Assembly: GCA_002319915.1 (NCBI GenBank)
Contig: DCFQ01000105.1
Location: 7,962 to 55,806, forward strand
DNA length: 47,845 nucleotides
Reading direction: 5' to 3'
Source: Bacteroidales bacterium UBA1800
Lineage (GTDB): Bacteria > Bacteroidota > Bacteroidia > Bacteroidales > VadinHA17
Shown here: positions 17,666 to 26,509 of the stretch, piece by piece
Layout of the letters: the number at the start of each line of letters is the position of its first letter
Position numbering within the stretch: position 1 is the stretch's first letter
Position numbers and translations under genes: made by a program
The notes under the pieces: generated by a model
What the model saw: the letters and a program-made list of their open reading frames with translations, nothing else
Told to the model about the DNA's origin: nothing
Database searches by the model: none

Positions 17666-18757
17666 CTAATTCGATAAAAGCTTCCCGTAAGCTTCATAAA
17701 ACCTGCTTATCATCCTGTCAAGGGAAAACTCCTCCCCGATCCTGAGCTTACCCCTCGCACCCATCTCCTGCCGCAATTTGTCGTCATCCAGTATTTCTGA
17801 TATCCGGCGTGCCAGTTCCTGGGGATCCGACTGCCTTATCAGGTAACCAGTCCCGCCGTCTATTACAAGCTCGGCCGTGCCTCCGCCGAGAGTCGCGATG
17901 ACCGGCTTTCCGGATGCCATGTATTCAAGAATCGAATTTGAGATTCCTTCGGTGAAAGTGATCAGCACCCCAATATCCAGCAGCCGTATCATCGACTCCA
18001 CATCCGACCTCTTGCCAAGAAGTTTGAAATATTCGGAATACTGCGGGTCGACAAGCCTTGCTGACATTTCGGAATCGGTGTCCTTGCCGATTGCGATAAA
18101 AGTGACATCCTTCCTCTCATGCAGGACCAGGTGAGCCCCCCGGTAGAATGTCGGGTAGTCCTTAAAGTCGGAAAAGGAGGCCACCATACCCACTGCAAAA
18201 CGGGTAGTGATCCCAAGGGCTTCCCTCCAGGTCTCCGGCGATTCAAGATTATCCGTTCTGCGGAAATCGAACCCGTTGTTAATAACGAGGCTCCTTTTGA
18301 CCGGAGCTTTATACGCTGTAAGTCCTGCCAGCGAATTTCCAACTACCAGGTCGGCAAAGGGGAAGGTGAGCCTTGCCCTAAGCAAGGGCTTCCTGAATAA
18401 TTTCCTGTTATCGGGACAATCGTTAACCATCCCGTTCACGATTTTTATCCCGAGCAGTTTACAGACCACTGCACTGTAGACTGCTGTCATGCTGTCCCAT
18501 GAGTGGACAATATCAGGCTTCACTTCCCTGCAAATCCTGTAAAGCCCGGCGAAGACCGACAGGTCCTTCCTCGACTTCCTGATCAGGTAATGGATACTCA
18601 CATTCATGCCGAAAATATCCTTGTAATGAACGTCCCTGCTCATTAGCACCAGATCGACCGTCACATCATCCTTTCGCGTGAGGCCTTTTATCAGTTCAAC
18701 CAGTCTCCGTTCCTTGCCTCCTGATGCCAGGCAGTCGATAAAATAGAGGATCTTCAT
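17666..18757 (-). CDS. Glycosyltransferase family 4
   Basis: The 363-residue GT-B enzyme starts KILYFIDCLASGGKERRLVE, the GG(K/A)ER nucleotide-sugar loop of many capsule glycosyltransferases. DIVHSWDSMTAVYSAVVCKL and the C-terminal ITFTEGISNSILEYMASGKP, with intact E(X7)E, confirm GT4. It resembles N-acetylgalactosamine/HexNAc-transferring capsule enzymes in general layout, but the donor is a guess. It lies 15 bases downstream of the next GT4 gene. Confidence 0.93.
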   Translation of the reverse strand: MKILYFIDCLASGGKERRLVELIKGLTRKDDVTVDLVLMSRDVHYKDIFGMNVSIHYLIRKSRKDLSVFAGLYRICREVKPDIVHSWDSMTAVYSAVVCKLLGIKIVNGMVNDCPDNRKLFRKPLLRARLTFPFADLVVGNSLAGLTAYKAPVKRSLVINNGFDFRRTDNLESPETWREALGITTRFAVGMVASFSDFKDYPTFYRGAHLVLHERKDVTFIAIGKDTDSEMSARLVDPQYSEYFKLLGKRSDVESMIRLLDIGVLITFTEGISNSILEYMASGKPVIATLGGGTAELVIDGGTGYLIRQSDPQELARRISEILDDDKLRQEMGARGKLRIGEEFSLDRMISRFYEAYGKLLSN

Positions 18758-18772
18758 GAGTGGAATTTCGGG

Positions 18773-20005
18773 TTACCGGTTAGTTTCAGCTGCTGAATGA
18801 TCGATGCTCCTGTGGAAGACCCGGCTTATCTGTTCAAGAGCCTTACCGGTTTCTGCAATATTGTTGAAGTTCTCAAGTGCACAGGCTCTCCCCATATTTC
18901 CGACCCTCCTTGCGAGCTCAAAATCTCCGGTTATCCTCCCGAGAGTTGCGGTAATTGAATCTTCATTGCAATCGCATAAGAATGCGTTTTCCCCGTCGCG
19001 AAGATATTTTTCAATCTCCCCTACTTTAGTGGCCAGCAGCGGTTTCCCGGCGGCCAGGTACTCCCCGAGCTTCGTCGAGAATCCATAAGTGGCCTGCAGG
19101 CTCACAGGGCGTGTGAAAACAAAAATATCAGCATCCTGCAGGATTTCGGTCATTTCCTCCCGGCCTTTGTACCCGTGCAACAAAACTTTTTCACCCAGGC
19201 CCAGGCCGGCGATCAGATCCCTGATACCGCGGCCGGTAGCCTCATCACTTGCCCTGCCGTACAGGTTTAGTGTAAACTCAGGATGATTGCCGCTGATCCT
19301 CGAGAAGGCCTTTATCAGGATATCGACACCCTCCTTTTTGTTGTCAATTTCGCCCGAGAAGACAATCTTATGGCTCGGCGGGCCGCTCTTATGTTCAAAC
19401 CTCTCCACGTCAACCACCATCGGAACAAGGATCACGGGCTTCCTGTAATGGAAATCCTCCTTAAAATACTTGTAAAGATAGTCGGTGATCACAAGCAACC
19501 CGTCAAAGTTCCTGTAATGGAAATCCATGAAGAAGGTCTTATATATCTTTTTGTTACCCATGTCGGCAATCCTGACCAGCGGATGTTCGGTCTCCTCCTT
19601 CAGGAAAAGCGAACCTTTCAGGATCGAGACGACCCTGATCACGATTGCTGTCCAGGTATCAGATGAATAATAGATCATAACGGTCTTCCTGCTGGCCTTC
19701 GAGAAGCAGAATGACATTACCATAAAATACTTGGAGACTTCCTCGAGAGCTCTCGACAGCCTGCTGCCAGATTTTTCCGTCGAACGGTAAAGATGTGAAT
19801 ACCTGATCCCCTCAAATGTCCCGTTCAGCGGATTCTTATCCGTATCACCGGCCTGCCTGAACTTAAACAGGGTCAGCACCTCCGCGTCGAGGTGATTTAC
19901 GATGAATCCCTTGCACAGGCTTATGATCCTGTTTGTTCCCGCCATTCCATGCGGGAACGGTTCGGAAGTGATATACAGTATCTTATCGATTCTTTTCTCT
20001 TTCAT
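18773..20005 (-). CDS. Glycosyltransferase family 4 (divergent)
   Basis: The 410-residue protein has the GT-B halves LYITSEPFPHGMAGTNRIIS near the start and KIVFSGEIDNKKEGVDILIK in the second. The donor-site stretch YGFSTKLGEYLAAGKPLLAT keeps the second Glu of E(X7)E, but the first is replaced by Tyr. The 'GFs.Kl.EYlA.GkP' form is common in a separate GT4 branch, so the protein is probably active. The mid-protein run SFCFSKASRKTVMIYYSSD suggests a membrane-facing surface. It follows the formyltransferase-like gene by 53 bases. Confidence 0.9.
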   Translation of the reverse strand: MKEKRIDKILYITSEPFPHGMAGTNRIISLCKGFIVNHLDAEVLTLFKFRQAGDTDKNPLNGTFEGIRYSHLYRSTEKSGSRLSRALEEVSKYFMVMSFCFSKASRKTVMIYYSSDTWTAIVIRVVSILKGSLFLKEETEHPLVRIADMGNKKIYKTFFMDFHYRNFDGLLVITDYLYKYFKEDFHYRKPVILVPMVVDVERFEHKSGPPSHKIVFSGEIDNKKEGVDILIKAFSRISGNHPEFTLNLYGRASDEATGRGIRDLIAGLGLGEKVLLHGYKGREEMTEILQDADIFVFTRPVSLQATYGFSTKLGEYLAAGKPLLATKVGEIEKYLRDGENAFLCDCNEDSITATLGRITGDFELARRVGNMGRACALENFNNIAETGKALEQISRVFHRSIDHSAAETNR

Positions 20006-20058
20006 CCGGTGTATCAGAGAAATTTTATCTCGGCTGAATCCTTTCAGGGTGCTTATTT

Positions 20059-21723
20059 TCAGCTATTGAACTCCTTTCCGAACTCCCTGCCGAAACGTCT
20101 CATGTGGAACTTGGCGTCCATTACGACAAAGTCGCCGTCAAAATTAAATGTATGAGTCCCGTTAAGCTTTTTTATCCAGTTTGGTTCAGCCCTGGTTATG
20201 AATTCTTCTTTATATCCGGTTTCGGACAATTCAGTGATCCGGTTAATGTTGACAGCCCTTCCGTATGCGCCGGTGCAATCCTGCGAGGGCCGGTAAAGCT
20301 TTCCCCCGTAATTGAAGATCCTGCCTGCCGGCCTCGATCGCCCGATATCTGTAACAACCGGGTTGAGCGGATGGCTTTTCCACCGGCCCGAAAGGAAGTC
20401 ATCGGAATAGAAAAGGAACAGCTCATTATAGGCTGTTTCCGGATCATTAAGTTCATCTATCGATGTAAAGAGCCACCATTTGCCGCCCTTAAAGAATAAT
20501 GTTGAATCGACGGCGGCAACGTTTTCCACAATATTCATCGAAAACTCCCATTCCGAAGGGAACCCGGTGCACTCGAAAAGCTGGATGGCATTGCTCCCCT
20601 TCGTTTCAGGGATCATGTAGTATTTCCCGCCGTGTGAGAAGACAAAAGGGTATGACAAATGGTATGGTCTCTCTATGATCTTCCTGCTTGAAAGCATTTT
20701 CCCGTCCGGTGAGATCCGTATCAGCGATAAATGGGCCTTGCCGGTCTTATAAGGCAGCTCCTCCACGAAAAGATTGTACCCGTCATTATCCGAAATGACG
20801 AACGGATCAGCCCAGAAAAAACCTGTTGGAGGCTTCAGTACCCTAAATTTCCCCGGGATAGCCGGGAAGGGATCCTTTTTTATGCTGTAAAGAATGAACC
20901 ATTTGTCCCTGTTAAGGTATAAGATCCTGTCGGAAAGGTTATTGATTACACCGGCAATCAGGTTTGACACAATGTGTAAAGGCCCGGGAGCCGTAACATA
21001 CCTGCTGTCTATTATCTCAGGGCTCCTGCCATACCTGTCGGCAAGGCGGTCGGGTAACCGGGGTCCTTCATCGCGGATACCCCTGACGATCCTTGGGATG
21101 ATCAGGGCCGCAACCCCGTATGCCTGGCCAAGGTTCCTCCTCACAGATGATGAAAGCACTGGCACGGATGTCCGGTTGATAACCTCCGGTTTCGGTGATC
21201 CTTTGCGAAGAATCGTCACATAACAGGTCATCCCGGGCATCTTCTTCACCACTTCCCAGTAAGCCGGCGGGATCTGCCTGTCATACAAGCTGTTGCCGAT
21301 ACTGAAAGAGATCACGCCAAATTCCGGAATATCATATTTAAGATCAGCAGGATCCTCCAGCCCGAAATTCAGGAGGAGATCGATGCTGCCAACCAACGTG
21401 TCAGAACTGCCACCCGGTCCGGCTTCCACGCCCTCCGGCTTCTCCCGGTTCACGATCATCAGAGGGTCCCTTGCAAGCTTCCTGATGTCGATTAGGGAGT
21501 CGTAATTAATCCCGCGGCTGTAAAGCGACCTGTCAAGCTTCTGATAAATATTATATGCGCGGGAGTATCCGTTTTTACGTGATCCGGCCATGTCACCTCC
21601 CGTAATAATGAGGCAGCTGACATCGGCAAGGTCAAGCTGTGTCAGCCGTTCAATGATCCGGTACTGCCATCTGCAGACCATCACGGATTCGACAATAACT
21701 CCTATGTTCAGCTTTCCAGGCAC
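20059..21723 (-). CDS. Formyltransferase-like domain fused to a GINT1-type beta-propeller domain
   Basis: Of the 554 residues, about 1-230 resemble a formyl-transferase fold: LNIGVIVESVMVCRWQYRII, DLLLNFGLEDP, and GVISFSIGNSLYDRQIPPAYWEV. Relatives read 'G..SFHHGD...RG.PP.fWE', and the expected catalytic His is Ser here, so formyl transfer may be lost. About 255-554 form a five-bladed propeller-like region with WADPFVISDNDGYNLFVEEL, HLSYPFVFSHGGKYYMIPET and DSTLFFKGGKWWLFTS. It resembles the N-terminal domain of plant glucosamine inositolphosphorylceramide transferase (GINT1) and its bacterial relatives in glycan loci. The role may be sugar recognition or transfer. It lies immediately after CapG in the operon. 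Confidence 0.72.
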   Translation of the reverse strand: MPGKLNIGVIVESVMVCRWQYRIIERLTQLDLADVSCLIITGGDMAGSRKNGYSRAYNIYQKLDRSLYSRGINYDSLIDIRKLARDPLMIVNREKPEGVEAGPGGSSDTLVGSIDLLLNFGLEDPADLKYDIPEFGVISFSIGNSLYDRQIPPAYWEVVKKMPGMTCYVTILRKGSPKPEVINRTSVPVLSSSVRRNLGQAYGVAALIIPRIVRGIRDEGPRLPDRLADRYGRSPEIIDSRYVTAPGPLHIVSNLIAGVINNLSDRILYLNRDKWFILYSIKKDPFPAIPGKFRVLKPPTGFFWADPFVISDNDGYNLFVEELPYKTGKAHLSLIRISPDGKMLSSRKIIERPYHLSYPFVFSHGGKYYMIPETKGSNAIQLFECTGFPSEWEFSMNIVENVAAVDSTLFFKGGKWWLFTSIDELNDPETAYNELFLFYSDDFLSGRWKSHPLNPVVTDIGRSRPAGRIFNYGGKLYRPSQDCTGAYGRAVNINRITELSETGYKEEFITRAEPNWIKKLNGTHTFNFDGDFVVMDAKFHMRRFGREFGKEFNS

Positions 21724-21788
21724 AAATCTGTTCTTAACACAAAATAATTAAACGGGATACAGTTTCGGCGATTTTCAATGATTCAGGA

Positions 21789-22943
21789 TTAATGGGTTTC
21801 TTCCCTGTCTTTTACCCCGTTCCACTTGTTGCTGAGCTTTGCGACTCCCGAGATCAGCTTCAGCACTCTCCATGAGGTATTGGCAACCTTGTAATCCTTG
21901 TCTATGTCCTTATAACCCTTGTTCTCTTCGAACTCACTGACTACTATGTGGATACTGTTCAGCACTACCTGCTCGTCAAATCCTGTAAGTATTATGGTTC
22001 CCGCATCCTGGGCCTCTGGACGCTCCATCGACTGCCTGAGTGATATTGCCGGGAAACCGAGAATTGCAGACTCCTCGCTTATTGTCCCCGAGTCGGAAAT
22101 GGTACAGTAAGCATTCATCTGCAGATATATATAGTCAAGGATGCCGAAAGGCTTGTGGAACTGGATAAGCGGGTTTGTGACCTTTTCTCCGAAAAGCTCC
22201 AGCCGCTTCCTCGTCCTGGGATGGGTTGAAACTATGATGGGAATAGAATATTCATCAGCCAGCTTGTTGAGTACCGCGATAATCTTCTTCAGGTTTTCCC
22301 GGACGTCCACATTCTCTTCCCTGTGTGTTGACACGAGGAAATAGCGTTTGGGGACAAGGTTAAGGCCCTCAAGCACCCGGGATTGGTTTATCTTTGGAAG
22401 ATAATAATCGAGAACCTCTTTTAAAGGACTGCCTGTCAGGTATATGCGCCTGTGCGGGAGCCCCTCTGAGATAAGGTGGCGTCTTGCGTGCTCGGTATAT
22501 ACGAGGTTAAAATCGGCGATGTGATCGATGATCCTCCTGTTTGTTTCCTCAGGTACATTGAAATCGAAACACCTGTTCCCTGCTTCCATGTGGAAAACAG
22601 GAATATGCAGACGCTTTGCCATATACGCCGCGAGGCATGAGTTCGTATCCCCGAGGACCAGCACCGCGTCAGGATTCTCCTTTTTCAGGACAGCCTCCGA
22701 CTTACTCATGATATCACCTACCGACTTACCCAGCGAGCTGGTGTCGACCTCGAGGAAATAATCGGGCTTCCTCAGTTCAAGGTCCTTGAAGAAGATCTCG
22801 TTAAGCTCATAGTCATAATTCTGCCCCGTGTGAACAATTATATGATTGTGAAATTCGTCCAGCCTTGCCATTGTCCGCGACAACCTGATGATCTCAGGCC
22901 TTGTGCCGACGAATGTCATTATTTTAAGTCTGTTGTCTTGCAT
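21789..22943 (-). CDS. capG: Non-hydrolysing UDP-GlcNAc 2-epimerase family, UDP-L-FucNAc-forming (CapG/FnlC)
   Basis: The 384-residue enzyme opens LKIMTFVGTRPEIIRLSR, the WecB/MnaA family signature. VLVLGDTNSCLAAYMAKRLH, HMEAGNRCFDFNVPEETNRR and STHREENVD follow, with CTISDSGTISEESAILGFPA at the nucleotide site. In the CapE-CapF-CapG trio this member performs C2 epimerisation of UDP-N-acetyl-L-pneumosamine to UDP-N-acetyl-L-fucosamine. The immediately upstream CapF and CapE genes make that role more likely than UDP-ManNAc formation. An AACCTC tandem repeat lies directly before its start codon. Confidence 0.92.
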   Translation of the reverse strand: MQDNRLKIMTFVGTRPEIIRLSRTMARLDEFHNHIIVHTGQNYDYELNEIFFKDLELRKPDYFLEVDTSSLGKSVGDIMSKSEAVLKKENPDAVLVLGDTNSCLAAYMAKRLHIPVFHMEAGNRCFDFNVPEETNRRIIDHIADFNLVYTEHARRHLISEGLPHRRIYLTGSPLKEVLDYYLPKINQSRVLEGLNLVPKRYFLVSTHREENVDVRENLKKIIAVLNKLADEYSIPIIVSTHPRTRKRLELFGEKVTNPLIQFHKPFGILDYIYLQMNAYCTISDSGTISEESAILGFPAISLRQSMERPEAQDAGTIILTGFDEQVVLNSIHIVVSEFEENKGYKDIDKDYKVANTSWRVLKLISGVAKLSNKWNGVKDREETH

Positions 22944-22948
22944 GGAAT

Positions 22949-22972
22949 GAGGTTGAGGTTGAGGTTGAGGTT
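22949..22972 (-). repeat. Four tandem GAGGTT hexamers before the capG start codon
   Basis: Four exact copies of GAGGTT (AACCTC on the coding strand) fill 24 of the 41 bases between the capF stop and the capG ATG at 22943, ending five bases before it. A change in copy number would alter the ribosome binding and spacing region without touching either protein. Confidence 0.9.
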
Positions 22973-22984
22973 AAGGGGTAGCTG

Positions 22985-24112
22985 TTATACTGCTTCAAAA
23001 AACGTATCAGGATCATCGGGATCGAAAAACTCGTTTATCCAGAATAGCGTAAGAAGCTCACTGTTTCCGACATTCTTTATATTATGCGTGTACCACACGG
23101 GCATATCAACAAACGAAGGTTCTGGACCTGAAAGCCTGAAGCTGAGCTTTTCGGTGGTCCCGATCCTGCGCATTTCGATCAGGGCTTCACCTTCGATCAC
23201 TATGAATCTCTCAACCTTGCGCGTGTGAAAATGGTTGCCCCTTGTAATGCCGGGCAAGGTGGTCGAGAATGAAAACTGCCCGCCGTTCAGGCTTTTTACC
23301 GATTCAACAAACGCGCCCCGGTTGTCGGTGTTCTTCTTAAGACCTACCGGGAAAAAGGAACCGTTATCAATAAAGCTTCGGAAAGTATTGAAAAGGTTCA
23401 GTTCAAACCTGTTTCTCAGGTCCGGGAATATATATTGCCTCAAGTAAAGGTCGGAAAAACCTTCAAGAGATGAAAGGATTTCCGAAACGCTTTTCTGCGA
23501 AGTGCTCTCCACATGACAGGTGCTTATCTTTGAAGTCCTGTCAGGATCGGATATTTTCCCGTAGATATACTCTGCCAGCTCATTTACGTGAATCAGCGGA
23601 AGCTTCGAATCGACCTGTATCGCCGGTTTCTGGCCGTGAGTCAGCTGGTAACAGAAAGTCGCCACCACCGAATTGTAGAAGGGATTTCCGAAAGGTCCGA
23701 AGACGTTTGGAATGACGAGGCCGGTAAACCTGGCATCATTCTTTCCGGCCCATTTTTCGAGCAGGTTCCTGCCTTCAAGCTTTGACCTGCCGTACGGATT
23801 GTCATTTTTCTCCTGGACTGAGGAGGAAAACAGGATATGAGGGGTGCTCCCCGTGTCTTCAAGAGCTTGTATCAGCCTGGTCACCAATGAAATATTCGTG
23901 TCGTACAATGTCAGCGGATCGGCATGCCGGTTGACAGCCGCAAGGTGAACGACGACATCACAGTTCGTGACAAAATCCTTCATTTTTCCAGGATCATTGA
24001 AGAACTCATCACGAAAAGGAACTATGCTGACGGATTCTTTCTTCTGAATGAGAAAATTGAAGAGATTGGTCCCGACAAATCCCGACTGGCCGGTAATTCC
24101 AATTTTAAGCAT
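22985..24112 (-). CDS. capF: Bifunctional UDP-sugar epimerase/reductase with cupin domain (CapF/FnlB)
   Basis: The 375-residue protein has an N-terminal SDR domain: LKIGITGQSGFVGTNLFNFL, DVVVHLAAVNRHADP, and the active-site YGRSKLEGRNLL. A C-terminal cupin follows (about 255-375) with the metal-binding GNHFHTRKVERFIVIEGEA and DMPVWYTHNIKNVG. In Staphylococcus aureus CapF the cupin catalyses C3 epimerisation and the SDR domain reduces C4, giving UDP-N-acetyl-L-pneumosamine. Both sets of key residues appear here. It lies between capE and capG, as in the known pathway. Confidence 0.95.
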   Translation of the reverse strand: MLKIGITGQSGFVGTNLFNFLIQKKESVSIVPFRDEFFNDPGKMKDFVTNCDVVVHLAAVNRHADPLTLYDTNISLVTRLIQALEDTGSTPHILFSSSVQEKNDNPYGRSKLEGRNLLEKWAGKNDARFTGLVIPNVFGPFGNPFYNSVVATFCYQLTHGQKPAIQVDSKLPLIHVNELAEYIYGKISDPDRTSKISTCHVESTSQKSVSEILSSLEGFSDLYLRQYIFPDLRNRFELNLFNTFRSFIDNGSFFPVGLKKNTDNRGAFVESVKSLNGGQFSFSTTLPGITRGNHFHTRKVERFIVIEGEALIEMRRIGTTEKLSFRLSGPEPSFVDMPVWYTHNIKNVGNSELLTLFWINEFFDPDDPDTFFEAV

Positions 24113-24167
24113 TATTATTTTTTGATTGTTTTATTAACAGCAATTGTCACCTGCAGAGGCGAATAGA

Positions 24168-25196
24168 TCATTTGTTGCTAACTGATAACTTTTTGACATC
24201 ATTCCAGATAAAGTCTATTTTCAGGAGAAGCTCTTTAGTCTCTTCAAGGCTCAACCGGTGGGTGTTGTGTGATGTGTATTCATCCATCTGCGATATCTGG
24301 GTCTCACCTTCAATGAAGTACCTGTTGTAGTTGAGATCACGGGTATCGGCCGGTATCCGGTAATAGGAGCCCAGGTCGATGGTCTTGACCATCTCCTCGC
24401 GGTTGATCAGCGTTTCATAGAGCTTCTCACCATGGCGGGTGCCAATGATCCTTAGCTCACTATCTGACTTGTAGAGCTCAAGAAGCGCTTTTGCCAGCGT
24501 ATCAATGGTAGAGGCGGGCGCCTTCTGGACGAAAATATCGCCCGGCTCGCCATTCTGGAAAGCAAAAAGTACGAGATCGACGGCATCGTCAAGGGTCATC
24601 ATGAACCTCGTCATGTTCGGGTCGGTGATCGTGAGCGGCTTTCCTTTCATGATCTGTTCGACAAAAAGCGGGATGACCGAGCCCCTTGAAGCCATGACAT
24701 TTCCGTATCTTGTCCCGCAGAAAACTATCCCCGAGTTATTCAGGTTCCTGGATTTTGCAACCATCACCTTTTCACTGAGCGCTTTCGACATTCCCATGGC
24801 ATTGATCGGGTAAACCGCCTTGTCGGTGCTCAGGACGATAACCCTTTTGACATTATTCTCGACAGCCGCATTCAGGACGTTCTCGCATCCGAGAACATTG
24901 GTCCTGACAGCTTCAGTCGGGAAAAACTCACACGATGGCACCTGCTTCAATGCAGCAGCATGAAAGGTAAAATCAACACCTTTCATCGCATTCCTGATGC
25001 TCTCAGAATCCCGGACATCCCCGATATAGTACTTTATCTTTGGCAGGTTGTAATGCTGGCGCATGTCATCCTGCTTTTTCTCGTCGCGGCTGAAAATCCT
25101 TATTTCACCGATATCCGTATTTAAGAACCTGTTTAATACTGCATTACCAAAGGATCCTGTTCCCCCAGTAATTAGAAGTGTCTTGTTTTTGAACAT
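24168..25196 (-). CDS. capE: UDP-GlcNAc 4,6-dehydratase/5-epimerase (CapE/FnlA)
   Basis: The 342-residue enzyme begins NKTLLITGGTGSFGNAVLNR with the NAD GxxGxxG site. It carries VRDSESIRNAM, FHAAALKQVPSCEFFP and VLSTDKAVYPINAMGMSKAL. In that last stretch Met134 stands where most SDR enzymes have the catalytic Tyr (MxxxK, Lys138), as in CapE/FlaA1/PglF dehydratases, so the substitution is normal for the family. The product feeds CapF. The paired capF and capG genes favour the L-FucNAc branch over pseudaminic acid. Length and order match the S. aureus capEFG set. Confidence 0.95.
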   Translation of the reverse strand: MFKNKTLLITGGTGSFGNAVLNRFLNTDIGEIRIFSRDEKKQDDMRQHYNLPKIKYYIGDVRDSESIRNAMKGVDFTFHAAALKQVPSCEFFPTEAVRTNVLGCENVLNAAVENNVKRVIVLSTDKAVYPINAMGMSKALSEKVMVAKSRNLNNSGIVFCGTRYGNVMASRGSVIPLFVEQIMKGKPLTITDPNMTRFMMTLDDAVDLVLFAFQNGEPGDIFVQKAPASTIDTLAKALLELYKSDSELRIIGTRHGEKLYETLINREEMVKTIDLGSYYRIPADTRDLNYNRYFIEGETQISQMDEYTSHNTHRLSLEETKELLLKIDFIWNDVKKLSVSNK

Positions 25197-25255
25197 ATTA
25201 GCTGGTTATTTTTAAGAATCAAATAGTGAAGCGGTCCGGCGGCTCCGGCAAATGA

Positions 25256-26509
25256 TCATGACTCTGCCGGCTGGATCTCAACAGGGGTACCGGTTTCAGG
25301 GACTTGCTTATCCTTGAAATATTTAAGGTAGATAACGGCAAGGATAATACCTATTTCGCTCAAATTGAAATCCACCATGGTCACATTTGCAAAACAAAAT
25401 GAGAGGATACCGTAAAAGCTGCCCCAAAAGGCAAGTTTCCTTCCTACCCTCCATGAATCCCGGAGAAGAAAGAAGAGAGTGAGAAACAGGAATAGCGCTC
25501 CAATCACCCCGTAGAAATACAGGTATGACAGATAGCCGATGTGAATAACAGGGATACCTTTCAGAAGCTGAAGGACATCGACTCGTGTGGATGGCCCGAC
25601 CCCAAACCAGGGGTGCTCGGGGAACTTCACCTGGAAAACATTCAGGGAGGTGAGCCTCGCTTTTGCGGATGCCATTTCATTCCCCTTTTCAAGAATGCGC
25701 TCATTGATCACCTTCTGAATATCAAAATCGTACGCCCTGGCAATCCCAACAACAAATCCAATGCTCACGACTAAGACGGCAAGAATGACAGCCTTTTTCC
25801 TGAACTCGATCTTTGAGTTGAAAAAGAGCTGGGAGAATACAATCAGGGCAGAGATCATTACATAGCGTGCCCTGGAGAGGAATGAAACGATCACCCCGCT
25901 TATGACGATAATCGGGAACCTGATCTTTTCATACTGAGAGCTGAGCAGAAGAGAGACCAGTATAGGGAAGCTTATCCCCAGGGAGTTCATATCGATCCAG
26001 CTGTAGATCGAGAATTTCCTGTTTTCCTGGAGATGGATCATATTGGTAAGGTTGTCCTTAATAATAGGCCCGATGAAAAAATACGGGAATTTGATCTGGA
26101 TTACGGCAACAATCAATGACACGGTGACAACTGCGAATATTGAGATATTCATCTTGTTGATGATATCTTCATCGAACTTCATATTCTCAACGATGAAGAA
26201 TACAAGGAATGCAAATACATTGACGTCTGACAGAATGAAGAGATACCAGTTCGTCGTTATCGGCACCAGGTGATTGATAAAAACTGAACCCAGGTGAAAA
26301 CCCGTAAACAACAGAAAGAACCACAGATATCGCGGGAATTTTATCTTACCTGATACATAGTTGCTGATGAGCAGGTACAGCGCAGCCGGCAGCAAAAAAA
26401 GGATGACGATCTTGTTGATATAAGTCTTAAGCACCGATGTGGATATCCATGCCCAGAACGGATAAAAAGGTACCAATACAAGCAAGAAATTCTGCAGTGT
26501 TCTGTTCAT
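25256..26509 (-). CDS. O-antigen/capsule polymerase (Wzy-like, O-antigen ligase family)
   Basis: This 417-residue polytopic membrane protein has roughly ten to twelve helices by eye. The first three lie within residues 8-80, and the larger periplasmic loop at about 275-325 contains ASAKARLTSLNVFQVKFPEH and PWFGVGPSTRV. That 'R...w......f..hP.fGvG' pattern followed by HIGYLSYLYFYGVIG is typical of the Wzy_C family. In a cluster with Wzx, Wza-like and Wzc-like proteins the expected role is block-wise polymerisation of repeat units at the periplasmic face. Sequence alone does not separate polymerase from ligase. Its ATG overlaps the wecE stop by four bases. Confidence 0.85.
   Translation of the reverse strand: MNRTLQNFLLVLVPFYPFWAWISTSVLKTYINKIVILFLLPAALYLLISNYVSGKIKFPRYLWFFLLFTGFHLGSVFINHLVPITTNWYLFILSDVNVFAFLVFFIVENMKFDEDIINKMNISIFAVVTVSLIVAVIQIKFPYFFIGPIIKDNLTNMIHLQENRKFSIYSWIDMNSLGISFPILVSLLLSSQYEKIRFPIIVISGVIVSFLSRARYVMISALIVFSQLFFNSKIEFRKKAVILAVLVVSIGFVVGIARAYDFDIQKVINERILEKGNEMASAKARLTSLNVFQVKFPEHPWFGVGPSTRVDVLQLLKGIPVIHIGYLSYLYFYGVIGALFLFLTLFFLLRDSWRVGRKLAFWGSFYGILSFCFANVTMVDFNLSEIGIILAVIYLKYFKDKQVPETGTPVEIQPAES

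Noticed and set aside
24168..25196. Apparent loss of the catalytic Tyr in the SDR enzyme (Met134 in MxxxK)
   Set aside because: Met at this position is normal for CapE/FlaA1/PglF-type dehydratases, so it is not a defect.
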